From positions 1 through 17,399 of the forward strand of contig SKHQ01000062.1 of the NCBI GenBank assembly GCA_007116915.1: a DNA stretch of 17,399 nucleotides. Reading direction: 5' to 3'. This document shows, in pieces, positions 7,758-14,514 of the stretch (the first letter of the stretch is position 1; each line of letters begins with the position of its first letter). The notes under the pieces are model-generated. The model was not told the origin of the DNA. It did not search any database and was given only the letters and a program-made list of their open reading frames with translations. The position numbers were made by a program, and so were the translations under genes. This DNA is from Candidatus Methanomethylophilaceae archaeon. Lineage in GTDB: Archaea; Thermoplasmatota; Thermoplasmata; Methanomassiliicoccales; Methanomethylophilaceae.

Positions 7758-8210
7758 ATGGTCAAGGTGATGGCCTCGGGGGTTTTCGATCTTCTTCATC
7801 CTGGCCACCTCCATTACCTTAGACAGGCGAGGGAGATGGGTGATGAACTCGTGGTTGTCGTGGCATGTGACGACAACGTCAGACGTTTCAAGCATGAACC
7901 TGTGACACCCGAGGAGATGCGTTGCACAATGGTGGGATCCCTGAAGATGGTCGATGATGCATTCGTCGGTCGCAAGGGAGACATATACGACATCGTACGC
8001 GACATCGATCCCGATGTCATAGCCCTCGGCTATGACCAGAGCTTTGACGAGAATGACCTGAAGTCCAGACTGGCGGAGAGGGGGATATCTGTTGAAGTCC
8101 GCAGAGTCAGCCAATGCTCCGAGGACCTCAATGGCACCAGGAAGATCATCCAAAGGATAATCGATGAACACGACCGGAGGAAATCCCATGAAAAAGATAG
8201 GGATCGCTGA
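7758..8210 (+). CDS. ribL: FAD synthetase (FMN adenylyltransferase), archaeal RibL type
   Basis: A 150-residue cytidylyltransferase-fold nucleotidyltransferase. The nucleotide-binding motif SGVFDLLHPGHLHYL carries HPGH at 14-17, and the C-terminal NGTRKIIQRI stretch stands in for the family's second ATP-binding signature. In archaea RibL makes FAD from FMN and ATP. Glycerol-3-phosphate cytidylyltransferases look similar, but position inside a riboflavin operon strongly favours RibL. GGAGG lies 7 nt before the ATG at 7758, in the 12-bp gap after ribB. Its last 23 bp overlap the start of ribC. The charged tail (HDRRKSHEKDRDR) is encoded by the overlap region and may be there simply to carry the ribC ribosome binding site. 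Confidence 0.88.
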   Translation: MVKVMASGVFDLLHPGHLHYLRQAREMGDELVVVVACDDNVRRFKHEPVTPEEMRCTMVGSLKMVDDAFVGRKGDIYDIVRDIDPDVIALGYDQSFDENDLKSRLAERGISVEVRRVSQCSEDLNGTRKIIQRIIDEHDRRKSHEKDRDR

Positions 8211-8652
8211 CACCACCTTCGCCCGCTATGACATGGGCTCCGCTGCTGAGGATGAACTCAAATCAGTCGCCGATGGAATCAAGATAATCAGGTACACTGT
8301 TCCTGGCATCAAGGACCTCCCTGTTGCTTGCAAGAAGCTCATAGAGGAAGAGGGTTGTGAGATAGTCATGGCCCTAGGTATGCCCGGGCCAAAGGACAAG
8401 GACAAGATGTGCGCCCATGAGGCCTCTACAGGACTCATACGTGCACAATTGATGACCAATACGCACATAATAGAGGTCTTCGTGCATGAGGACGAGGCTG
8501 CGGACGACAGGGAGCTGAGCTTTCTGGCCGACCGTAGGAGTCGCGAACATGCATTGAACGTCCACAAACTGCTGTTCCGCCCCCAGGACCTGCGTCGTAA
8601 CGCCGGGAAGGGCAAGAGACAGGGGTTCGGGGACGCCGGACCTGTTAATTGA
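8188..8652 (+). CDS. ribC: Riboflavin synthase, archaeal type
   Basis: Archaeal RibC dismutates two 6,7-dimethyl-8-ribityllumazine molecules to riboflavin. It is unrelated to the bacterial trimeric RibE and is a paralogue of lumazine synthase. The 154 residues show the family signature throughout: MKKIGIADTTFARYDM, YTVPGIKDLPVACKKL, ALGMPGPKDKDKMCAHEAS, QLMTNTHIIEVFVHEDEA and the end RQGFGDAGPVN. Start: ATG 8188 with GGAGG at 8176-8180, 7 nt upstream; an upstream in-frame ATG at 8164 lies inside ribL and lacks family similarity. It overlaps ribL by 23 bp and is followed by ribH 12 bp later. Confidence 0.94.
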   Translation: MKKIGIADTTFARYDMGSAAEDELKSVADGIKIIRYTVPGIKDLPVACKKLIEEEGCEIVMALGMPGPKDKDKMCAHEASTGLIRAQLMTNTHIIEVFVHEDEAADDRELSFLADRRSREHALNVHKLLFRPQDLRRNAGKGKRQGFGDAGPVN

Positions 8653-8664
8653 GGAGGAGATGTT

Positions 8665-9075
8665 ATGAAAAGATACAGATTGGGATTTGTGGTGGCGGAG
8701 TTCAACTTCGACATCACGTCTATGATGATGGAGAGGGCTAAGTCACAAGTGGAATTCCTGGATGCGGAGATTGTGAAGACCATCTACGTCCCGGGCGTCT
8801 TCGACATGCCCCTGGCGATCAAGAAGCTCCTGCAGATGGAGGAGATCGACGCCGTGGTCACTTTAGGTACGGTCATCGAGGGCGAGACCAAGCACGACGA
8901 AATCGTAGCTGGTCACGCATCGAGGAAGATCGCCGACCTGGCCCTGGAGTTCGGCAAACCCGTGTCACTGGGCATCACCGGTCCGGGAATGACCCGTCTG
9001 CAAGCTGAGAAGCGCATCGAGAAGGGACGCGACGCTGTCGACGCGGCCATCAAGATGCTTAAGCGCCTGGAGTAG
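8665..9075 (+). CDS. ribH: 6,7-dimethyl-8-ribityllumazine synthase
   Basis: Condenses the RibB product with 5-amino-6-ribitylaminouracil to give lumazine, the substrate of RibC. Seen in 136 residues: AEFN at 11-14 (substrate stacking), YVPGVFDMPLAIKK, and GTVIEGETKHDEIVAG with the catalytic histidine at H77, then a GITGPGMT loop and a final helix. Length is at the short end for the family, as usual in archaea. GGAGGAG lies just before the ATG at 8665. The stop is TAG, the only one in this window. It ends 13 bp from the convergent aminotransferase stop. Last gene of the operon; the GTP-to-pyrimidine steps and riboflavin kinase must be encoded elsewhere. Confidence 0.93.
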   Translation: MKRYRLGFVVAEFNFDITSMMMERAKSQVEFLDAEIVKTIYVPGVFDMPLAIKKLLQMEEIDAVVTLGTVIEGETKHDEIVAGHASRKIADLALEFGKPVSLGITGPGMTRLQAEKRIEKGRDAVDAAIKMLKRLE

Positions 9076-9088
9076 GCGCCAAACCCTT

Positions 9089-10297
9089 TCACGCCTTCTT
9101 CATCTTGCCGACCATGAAGGTCTCCAACTTGTCGTAGGCCTTCTCCAGAGTGGGGATGTCGGGCAGTATTATCGTACGGAAGTGACGCTGTCCGAACTCC
9201 TCACAGAACCCGGTACCGGGAACGAACAGCACACCCGTGTTCCAAAGCACATCGAGTATGAAGTCCATATCGGTCTTCCACAAATCAGCCTCCACCTTGG
9301 GGAACATGAACATGGAACCCTTGGCCCTTCGCGTGGAGATGCCTGGAATCTCGTTGAGTCTCTTGTAGGAGTAATCGGCCCTGCTGGATAGTTTGGCGTT
9401 CAGTTCCTTGATGTAGTCCTGCGGTCCTTGCAGAGACGCCCTCGCCGCCCATTGGCAGGGGACGTTGGGGCAGAGACGGGCCCGGAGTTGGCGCATGACG
9501 CCCTCGAAAAGTTCATCGAGTTCGCCTGTTTCGTCCATGAAATAACTGTAACCCACCCTCCATCCGGGCATCAGGTTAACCTTTGAGAACCCGTTCATAA
9601 TTATCTTCTTGACGTCCGAAGGAGTACGTGAGAACGAGTAGAACGGTGTGTCGAAAGTTATCTTATCGTATATCTCATCCGAAAGGATAGGGATGTCATA
9701 CTCGGCAGCCAGATTGGCTATCTCTTTGACAGCCTTCTCAGGATAGACCGCACCGGTGGGGTTGTTGGGGTTTATGACGACGATGCCCTTCGTCTTATCA
9801 GTGATACGGGCCCTCATCATGTCTATGTCCGGTTGCCAATCGTTCTCCTCGACCTGCTCATATGGAACGGGGACGCCGTCGAAGAATCCGATGTATTGTG
9901 TATAGGAGGGATATCCGGGTCCGGGAACGAGCACCTCGTCACCAGCTTCCAGCATGGCTCCCAGTATCACCTGGACGGATTCACTGACGCCGTTGGTGAC
10001 AATGACATCTTCAGATTTTATCCTGGCACCATGCTTCTCGAACTCCCGATCGACGATGGCCTGCCGCAACTCCAGACTTCCCTGGGAGTCACCGTATCCG
10101 TTGTCGACCATGTCCACGGCCTCGCGCAGCGCGGCCTTGAAATACTCAGGCGTCTCAAAGTCCCATTTGTTGGGATCGCCGATGTTCATCCTGATGACCT
10201 CTGCACCCTTGCTCTCCATCTCGTCGGCGGGGATGGTCACCTGTCTGATGGCATAATACATCTTCATTGAGCGCCTGGATGCCTTCATATAACCCAT
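9089..10297 (-). CDS. Class I/II PLP aminotransferase (alanine/aspartate type)
   Basis: A 402-residue fold-type I aminotransferase. Visible: MNIGDPNKWDF near residue 37, GYGDSQGSLELR, TNGVSESVQ (cofactor phosphate loop), NPNNPTG at 176-182, SDEIYDK (D207, Y210), Schiff-base lysine K239 in GFSKVNLMPGWRVGY, and the second substrate arginine in HFRTI. The pattern MNIGDPN plus SRRSMKMYYAIR resembles the archaeal alanine/aspartate aminotransferase group; exact amino acid specificity is not readable here. The start could be ATG 10297, 10288 (AAGGA about 8 nt upstream, in family register) or 10267. It shares a short promoter region with divergent truA and is convergent with ribH. Confidence 0.88.
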   Translation of the reverse strand: MGYMKASRRSMKMYYAIRQVTIPADEMESKGAEVIRMNIGDPNKWDFETPEYFKAALREAVDMVDNGYGDSQGSLELRQAIVDREFEKHGARIKSEDVIVTNGVSESVQVILGAMLEAGDEVLVPGPGYPSYTQYIGFFDGVPVPYEQVEENDWQPDIDMMRARITDKTKGIVVINPNNPTGAVYPEKAVKEIANLAAEYDIPILSDEIYDKITFDTPFYSFSRTPSDVKKIIMNGFSKVNLMPGWRVGYSYFMDETGELDELFEGVMRQLRARLCPNVPCQWAARASLQGPQDYIKELNAKLSSRADYSYKRLNEIPGISTRRAKGSMFMFPKVEADLWKTDMDFILDVLWNTGVLFVPGTGFCEEFGQRHFRTIILPDIPTLEKAYDKLETFMVGKMKKA

Positions 10298-10322
10298 TCC
10301 TTCAGAATGCCTACATAATTCA

Positions 10323-10341
10323 GGACATTATTTAAAAGTCC
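10323..10341. promoter_or_regulatory. Shared TATA element inside an imperfect palindrome (aat/truA)
   Basis: GGAC and GTCC flank an AT core whose centre is the self-complementary TTTAAA (10331-10336). It is the only TATA-like element in the short gap between the divergent aminotransferase and truA. Its centre lies about 25 nt from the truA GTG (10358) and about 36 nt from the aminotransferase ATG (10297), consistent with use in both directions. Confidence 0.5.
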
Positions 10342-10357
10342 TTTGTTCTGCAGGATT

Positions 10358-11182
10358 GTGGATTTCGATCATCACAACGTTGACAAAGTCAGCAAACCAC
10401 CGCATAGGAGGGTGGCCGTCAAGATCGGATACCGTGGCGGTAGTTTCCATGGGTCACAGAGGCAGCCAGGCAGGAGGACTGTCGAAGGAGATGTGATCAG
10501 GGCCTTAGATTCAATCAACTCCACAGTCAAGGAATCGGAGCATGGGCTCAAGGCCGCCAGTCGCACTGATGCAGGCGTTAGCGCTCTCGGTAACGTGTTG
10601 GCTTTCAACACCAGCATCTTCGACGATGCTTCCCTCCTACGAGCCCTGAACGCTGTGTGCGAGCATGTCCACTTCCTCTCCGTGGCAGAAATCGATGAGG
10701 ACCGCAACATCCGTCATGCCAAATGTCGATATTACCGGTACATCCTTCCTAAAGGAGATCTCGAAGTGGATAGGATGCGTGAGGTCGCCGCACTTTTCCA
10801 AGGCGTGCACGATTTCCGCCGTTTCTGCCGTGACGAGGGGCGAGGTACCGTCATAGACCTACTTTCAATTGAGATTCACGAGGGGGATGTGTTATCATTG
10901 GATTTCCATGCTCAGAGGTTCCTATGGAACATGATAAGGCGAATGGTGGCGGCCATAGAAGGCGTGGGCAGAGGTAAGGTGCCCCTCGGAGATGTGGTCC
11001 GTGCTTTGGCGGGGGAAGACCTTCAATTCGGTTTGGCTGACCCCAATAACCTCATTCTGATGGACGTCCAGTATAAGGATCTGGAATTCAAGAGCTTCCA
11101 AGACCCGGTGCTGGAAAGAAAGATAGAAGGTGAGGTCCACCGGGCCAGGGTGAACCTCTTGTTACACGATTCCATGCTTTGA
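10358..11182 (+). CDS. truA: tRNA pseudouridine synthase A
   Basis: Isomerises uridines in the tRNA anticodon stem-loop (positions 38-40). The sequence shows GYRGGSFHGSQRQPGRRTVEG at the N-terminus, then SRTDAGVSALGNVLAF with the catalytic aspartate (D71 from this start), KCRYYRYIL with the conserved tyrosine, and HDFRRFCRDEGRGTV and FLWNMIRRMVAAIEGVGRG in the second half. Full length is about 274 residues, normal for archaeal TruA. The start is uncertain: GTG 10358 fits a leaderless message from the TATA at 10331-10336, TTG 10343 would add five residues, and GTG 10412 would begin right at the conserved domain. Its TGA abuts the acr3 stop with no base between them. Confidence 0.92.
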   Translation: MDFDHHNVDKVSKPPHRRVAVKIGYRGGSFHGSQRQPGRRTVEGDVIRALDSINSTVKESEHGLKAASRTDAGVSALGNVLAFNTSIFDDASLLRALNAVCEHVHFLSVAEIDEDRNIRHAKCRYYRYILPKGDLEVDRMREVAALFQGVHDFRRFCRDEGRGTVIDLLSIEIHEGDVLSLDFHAQRFLWNMIRRMVAAIEGVGRGKVPLGDVVRALAGEDLQFGLADPNNLILMDVQYKDLEFKSFQDPVLERKIEGEVHRARVNLLLHDSML

Positions 11183-12250
11183 TCATACCTGCGCTTCACG
11201 GTCGACCATTTTGGGGAATCTGTTCCTATAACGCAATAGAACTGTCACCAGCAGAAGCATTATCGGAACCTCGATGAGGACGCCGACGACGGTCGCCAAT
11301 GCGGCGCCGCTGCCGATACCGAAAACCATCACCGCAGTGGCTATCGCCACTTCGAAGTGATTGCTGGTACCTATCAAAGACACGGGAGCGGCCTCCTCGT
11401 ATGTCAATTTGAAAACCTTAGAGAGTCCCAGACCCACTGCGAAGATTAGGAGTATCTGGAGCGTCAACGGCAAGGCTATCATCAACACCGACAGAGGGTT
11501 CTCGATCATGACGTCCCCCTGTAGCATGAATATGTAGACCAGAGTGATTATCAGGGCGGCCATCGATATGGTGCCCATCGGCTTCAAGAAACTGGTCTCA
11601 TACCATTGTATGCCGCGGCGTTTGATCAATTGTGTCCTTGTTATATATCCGGCAACCAGGGAGACGCCGACATACAGCATCACGCTGAAGAAGATGGTCT
11701 CGAACGGGATGGAGATGCCGCCGACATCGAGCAGGAAGTTGCCGAGAGGCGCATACAATATCAGCATCGTCAATGAATTGATGGCCACTAGGACCAGAGT
11801 CAAACCCATAAGGCCGCGGGCAAGATAGCTGAAAACCAAAACCATGGCCGTGCAGGGAGCTATACCCAGTAGTATCATTCCCGCCATGTATTCATTCGCC
11901 AATCCGGGATCCAGATAAGGAGCCCATATGACCTGGAAGAAAAGCCAGGCCAACGCGAACATTGTGAAAGGCTTGATGCCCCAATTGATAAGAAGTGTCA
12001 GAAGCACAGGCTTAGGCGCCTTGACTGCATTTTTCACCTCTCTGAAATCTATCTGCAGCATTATGGGGTACATCATTGCGAAGAGCAGTACCGCAATGGG
12101 CAGGTTCACCTGTGCTACCTGTATCGAAGCCAGATAATCAGCGGCCTCTGGTATCAGCCTTCCTAAAGCCACACCCGCCAGAATGCCCAAAAGCACCCAC
12201 ACGGTCAGGTATTTCTGGAATAAACCTAGATTGTATTCCTTATCTGCCAT
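11183..12250 (-). CDS. acr3: ACR3-family arsenite efflux permease
   Basis: A ten-helix (by eye) membrane protein of 355 residues exporting arsenite, and often antimonite, driven by the proton gradient. Family signatures: GIAPCTAMVLVFSYLARG with the essential cysteine at C133, FREVKNAVKAPK in the second cytosolic loop, and GTSNHFEVAIATAV with the conserved glutamate E300. GAGGTG stands about 5 nt before the ATG at 12250. No arsenate reductase or arsenite methyltransferase lies nearby and no intact ArsR regulator either, so it is an orphan. The upstream 344-bp spacer holds inverted repeats and a short peptide that may be a regulator remnant. Convergent with truA, stop to stop. Confidence 0.93.
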   Translation of the reverse strand: MADKEYNLGLFQKYLTVWVLLGILAGVALGRLIPEAADYLASIQVAQVNLPIAVLLFAMMYPIMLQIDFREVKNAVKAPKPVLLTLLINWGIKPFTMFALAWLFFQVIWAPYLDPGLANEYMAGMILLGIAPCTAMVLVFSYLARGLMGLTLVLVAINSLTMLILYAPLGNFLLDVGGISIPFETIFFSVMLYVGVSLVAGYITRTQLIKRRGIQWYETSFLKPMGTISMAALIITLVYIFMLQGDVMIENPLSVLMIALPLTLQILLIFAVGLGLSKVFKLTYEEAAPVSLIGTSNHFEVAIATAVMVFGIGSGAALATVVGVLIEVPIMLLLVTVLLRYRNRFPKMVDREAQV

Positions 12251-12294
12251 TAATACACCTCAATGATTTTTATGCCATTTGTATTGGAATGTAT

Positions 12295-12310
12295 TTCAAA
12301 TAATTTTGAA
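12295..12310. promoter_or_regulatory. Palindrome upstream of acr3 (possible operator)
   Basis: A perfect 6-bp inverted repeat, TTCAAA-TAAT-TTTGAA, 45-60 bp before the acr3 ATG. It falls where the TATA box or transcription start would lie: TATA-like stretches are AAAATTATTTG within it and TTTTAAGTAAT just upstream (about 12321-12330). Short AT-rich dyads of this kind serve ArsR/SmtB repressors; no such protein is intact here, so operator function is inference. Confidence 0.35.
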
Positions 12311-12338
12311 TTACTATGCTATTACTTAAAATGTGACC

Positions 12339-12361
12339 TATCGACAAGAAAACTGTCGGTA
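12339..12361. repeat. 8-bp inverted repeat in the acr3 upstream spacer
   Basis: TATCGACA and TGTCGGTA pair as an 8-bp stem with one G-U, around the loop AGAAAAC. The arm TACCGACAG (minus strand here) recurs on the plus strand at 12533-12541 near the next gene's promoter. It could be a terminator-like hairpin or a second regulator site; nothing decides between these. Confidence 0.3.
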
Positions 12362-12406
12362 ATGCGATTGACCAACCCTTGCAGTAGTCTTTACTTTTCA
12401 TAGATT

Positions 12407-12484
12407 ATGATGGATATCGTAAAACCAAAGAAATCCGATCAGCATGTGGTCGAATCATTTGTGAACATTTTCCAACTTCATTGA
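12407..12484 (+). pseudogene. 25-codon open frame, possible arsR N-terminal remnant
   Basis: It encodes a peptide starting MMDIVKPKKSD and ending VVESFVNIFQLH before TGA. The ending resembles the first helix of ArsR-family repressors, where a stretch such as 'VNIFKAL' leads into 'SDPTRLKIL'; here that helix-turn-helix part is absent. After a frame change the downstream DNA reads HGFYAKLK then stop, which could be a tail remnant. A regulator gene divergent from acr3 is a common arrangement. The resemblance is short and from memory, and the peptide could equally be a chance frame or a small gene. Confidence 0.2.
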
Positions 12485-12564
12485 TTGAAGATGTTTGAAC
12501 AGAATCAAAACAAGAATTGAGGTGGAATGCCTTACCGACAGGAGATCATGGCTTCTACGCCAAG

Positions 12565-12574
12565 CTTAAATAAA
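12565..12574 (+). promoter_or_regulatory. TATA box of the PUA/PP-loop fusion gene
   Basis: CTTAAATAAA, centred about 26 nt before the ATG at 12595, the spacing expected for a leaderless archaeal message. No ribosome binding site precedes the ATG. Confidence 0.65.
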
Positions 12575-12594
12575 CGTTAACTGTCCAAGGCATA

Positions 12595-14514
12595 ATGGCC
12601 GCCGTCAGACTGGGAAAGAACCACCTGCGTTGGTGCGATAATTGTAACCTGCCTTTGCTGGAAAGAAAGGACTGCCCAGTTTGCGGGACGGGTACCCGTG
12701 AGGTCGAGGTCACGCCTCCTGCCGACGTTCGCCCCGCCTTTGAAAGGGACATCCTGCATATCAGGGAAGTCGTCGACAAGCAGTTCGGAGATGGTAGCGG
12801 TCTCGCATTGATACCAGAGGGGCGTGTCGTTCTTCTCAACAGGGTCCCTGCACTCGACCGGATGGATGAGGTGATAGCGGACGGAGTGGTCCTGGGCGCA
12901 TTGCGCTATGACCTCGGTCGTGGTTATGTGTTCATCAACCGTATGCAGGGTGCGAAAAGGATCGCGCCCGTTATGAGTAGAGGTATGGTCGTCTCTGACC
13001 GGGGGGCTCTGCCATTCATACGCGAGGGTAAGAACCTCATGGCTCCGGGCGTTATCGGTGCTTCGGATTCAATAATTAAGGGCGATGAGGTGATCGTGGT
13101 GGCAGACGGTGATGCCATCGCCACCGGACTGGCACGCATGGAGTCGGATGAGATGGTGGCCGCCGACAGAGGCCTGGCCGTGAAGACCAAATGGACCAAG
13201 GACGTCCAGATGCCGGTTGTCAAACAGACCCCGTCATGGGACGATGTATTGGATGCCAACGCCGAGGTTCTTTCAAGATGGGTCGCTGAAGCCACAGGAT
13301 TCATAAAAGACACCATTGCATCCCATGACCTTCCAGCAATCGTCTCATTCTCAGGAGGCAAGGACAGCCTCGCCACACTTTTACTGACCATGGATGCCGG
13401 TGAGAAGCTTCCCATACTCTTCGTGGACACCGGATTGGAATTCGATGAGACGGTGGAACATGTCAAAGAGGTTGCGGAAAGACATGGATTGGATCTGATC
13501 GTGGAGTCAGCACCCGTGGATGCGTTCTTCGGGAACCTGCCCCATTTCGGACCTCCCGCCAAGGACTATCGCTGGTGTTGCAAGACCAACAAACTGGGTC
13601 CGACGGTGGGTGCGATAATGCGCAACTTCCCCGATGGAGTACTGTCATTCATCGGACAAAGGCGATACGAATCAGAAGCCCGTCGCGCCAAGTCCCGGGT
13701 ATGGAAGAACCCCTGGACGCCGGGACAGATAGGGGCTTCACCCATCCAGGAATGGAACGCTCTCCACATATGGATGTACATACTCTCAAAGGGAGAAGCT
13801 TTCAACCCCTGGTACCAACGCGGATTAGACCGCATCGGGTGTTTCCTCTGTCCCGCTTCGGATATGGCTGAGTTGGAGATCGTGAGGGGGGAGAGTTCCC
13901 GTTACGGGCAATGGAGTGATTGCCTCCGACAGCACAGGATCTCCCGCGGGCTTCCTGAAGAGTGGGAGGAGTATGCTCTCTGGCGTTGGAAGAAGGTCCC
14001 GCAATCCATCCGTGAGGAGTTGGAGACGCTTACGGGCAAGGACCTCAAATCCTTGAGGAAGGGAGCATCGTTAGAGGGAGAGGGCCGTCTGGAGATGAGG
14101 CTGCAGGAAGGAGTCAGCCCCTGTGTGCTGGGATATAGTATCGAAGGTGCATTTTCCCGCAGTATAGACATTGTCAGATTGGCCAACCTTGGCGCCATAA
14201 TGGGTGCAGTCGAGTTCAACGAGGACGACGGATGGATAACCGTCGATGATGTCACGGTCTATGACGAGGGCGTCATAACCTCCAAGGGACCGAGCGAGGA
14301 ATCTATCCGGAAGAAGGCCAAGAGGATGCAGGAGCTGGTCCTGCGATCCGAAGAGTGCGTCGGTTGTTCACTATGTATCGCCCGTTGTCCCCGTGGCAGT
14401 CTGCAGCTCCGTGACGGAAGGGTTTGGCTCTCCGGCGAATGTGACGGTTGCCACAAATGTACCGACGGGCCCTGCCCCGCAACAAGTTTCCGCGATGATG
14501 ATTTCCAGATGTGA
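12595..14514 (+). CDS. Zn-ribbon/PUA/PAPS-reductase-like/ferredoxin fusion protein
   Basis: A 639-residue protein of an archaeal family usually named from its phosphoadenosine-phosphosulfate-reductase domain; its reaction is not known to me. Domains in order: zinc ribbon (C14, C17, C27, C30); a linker region (45-120); a PUA RNA-binding domain (about 123-200, with GKNLMAPGVIGAS and KGDEVIVVADGDAIATGLA); a PP-loop ATPase domain (about 225-470) with SGGKDS at 253-258 and a CC pair (328-329) plus CxxC (416, 419); a connecting region (480-575); and a C-terminal double [4Fe-4S] ferredoxin with cysteines 588, 591, 594, 598 and 616, 619, 622, 627. The CC-to-CxxC spacing matches the [4Fe-4S] site of assimilatory APS reductases. 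The PUA domain suggests RNA as substrate, so sulfur transfer to RNA is as plausible as sulfate assimilation. Monocistronic, leaderless, and stop-to-stop with the PHP gene. Confidence 0.88.
   Translation: MAAVRLGKNHLRWCDNCNLPLLERKDCPVCGTGTREVEVTPPADVRPAFERDILHIREVVDKQFGDGSGLALIPEGRVVLLNRVPALDRMDEVIADGVVLGALRYDLGRGYVFINRMQGAKRIAPVMSRGMVVSDRGALPFIREGKNLMAPGVIGASDSIIKGDEVIVVADGDAIATGLARMESDEMVAADRGLAVKTKWTKDVQMPVVKQTPSWDDVLDANAEVLSRWVAEATGFIKDTIASHDLPAIVSFSGGKDSLATLLLTMDAGEKLPILFVDTGLEFDETVEHVKEVAERHGLDLIVESAPVDAFFGNLPHFGPPAKDYRWCCKTNKLGPTVGAIMRNFPDGVLSFIGQRRYESEARRAKSRVWKNPWTPGQIGASPIQEWNALHIWMYILSKGEAFNPWYQRGLDRIGCFLCPASDMAELEIVRGESSRYGQWSDCLRQHRISRGLPEEWEEYALWRWKKVPQSIREELETLTGKDLKSLRKGASLEGEGRLEMRLQEGVSPCVLGYSIEGAFSRSIDIVRLANLGAIMGAVEFNEDDGWITVDDVTVYDEGVITSKGPSEESIRKKAKRMQELVLRSEECVGCSLCIARCPRGSLQLRDGRVWLSGECDGCHKCTDGPCPATSFRDDDFQM

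Larger units (their letters stand above)
12251..12594. other. 344-bp AT-rich spacer between acr3 and the PUA/PP-loop gene
   Basis: The only stretch here over 300 bp without a firm gene, clearly more AT-rich than the flanking coding DNA. It contains the acr3 promoter region with a palindrome (12295-12310), an inverted repeat (12339-12361), a 25-codon open frame (12407-12484), a nested dyad CTTCA-TTGAT-TGAAG (12476-12490), and the promoter of the downstream gene (12565-12574). I see no tRNA, no direct repeats and no transposon ends. Confidence 0.7.

Noticed and set aside
8226..8783. Open frame of 185 codons on the minus strand opposite ribC/ribH
   Set aside because: Low-complexity Ser/Pro-rich translation, antisense to two firm genes and spanning their junction; no recognisable domain.
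12527..12580. 17-codon frame MPYRQEIMASTPSLNKR with GAGGTGG just upstream
   Set aside because: It overlaps the TATA box of the downstream fusion gene, and the spacing between the purine run and ATG is too short; most likely chance.
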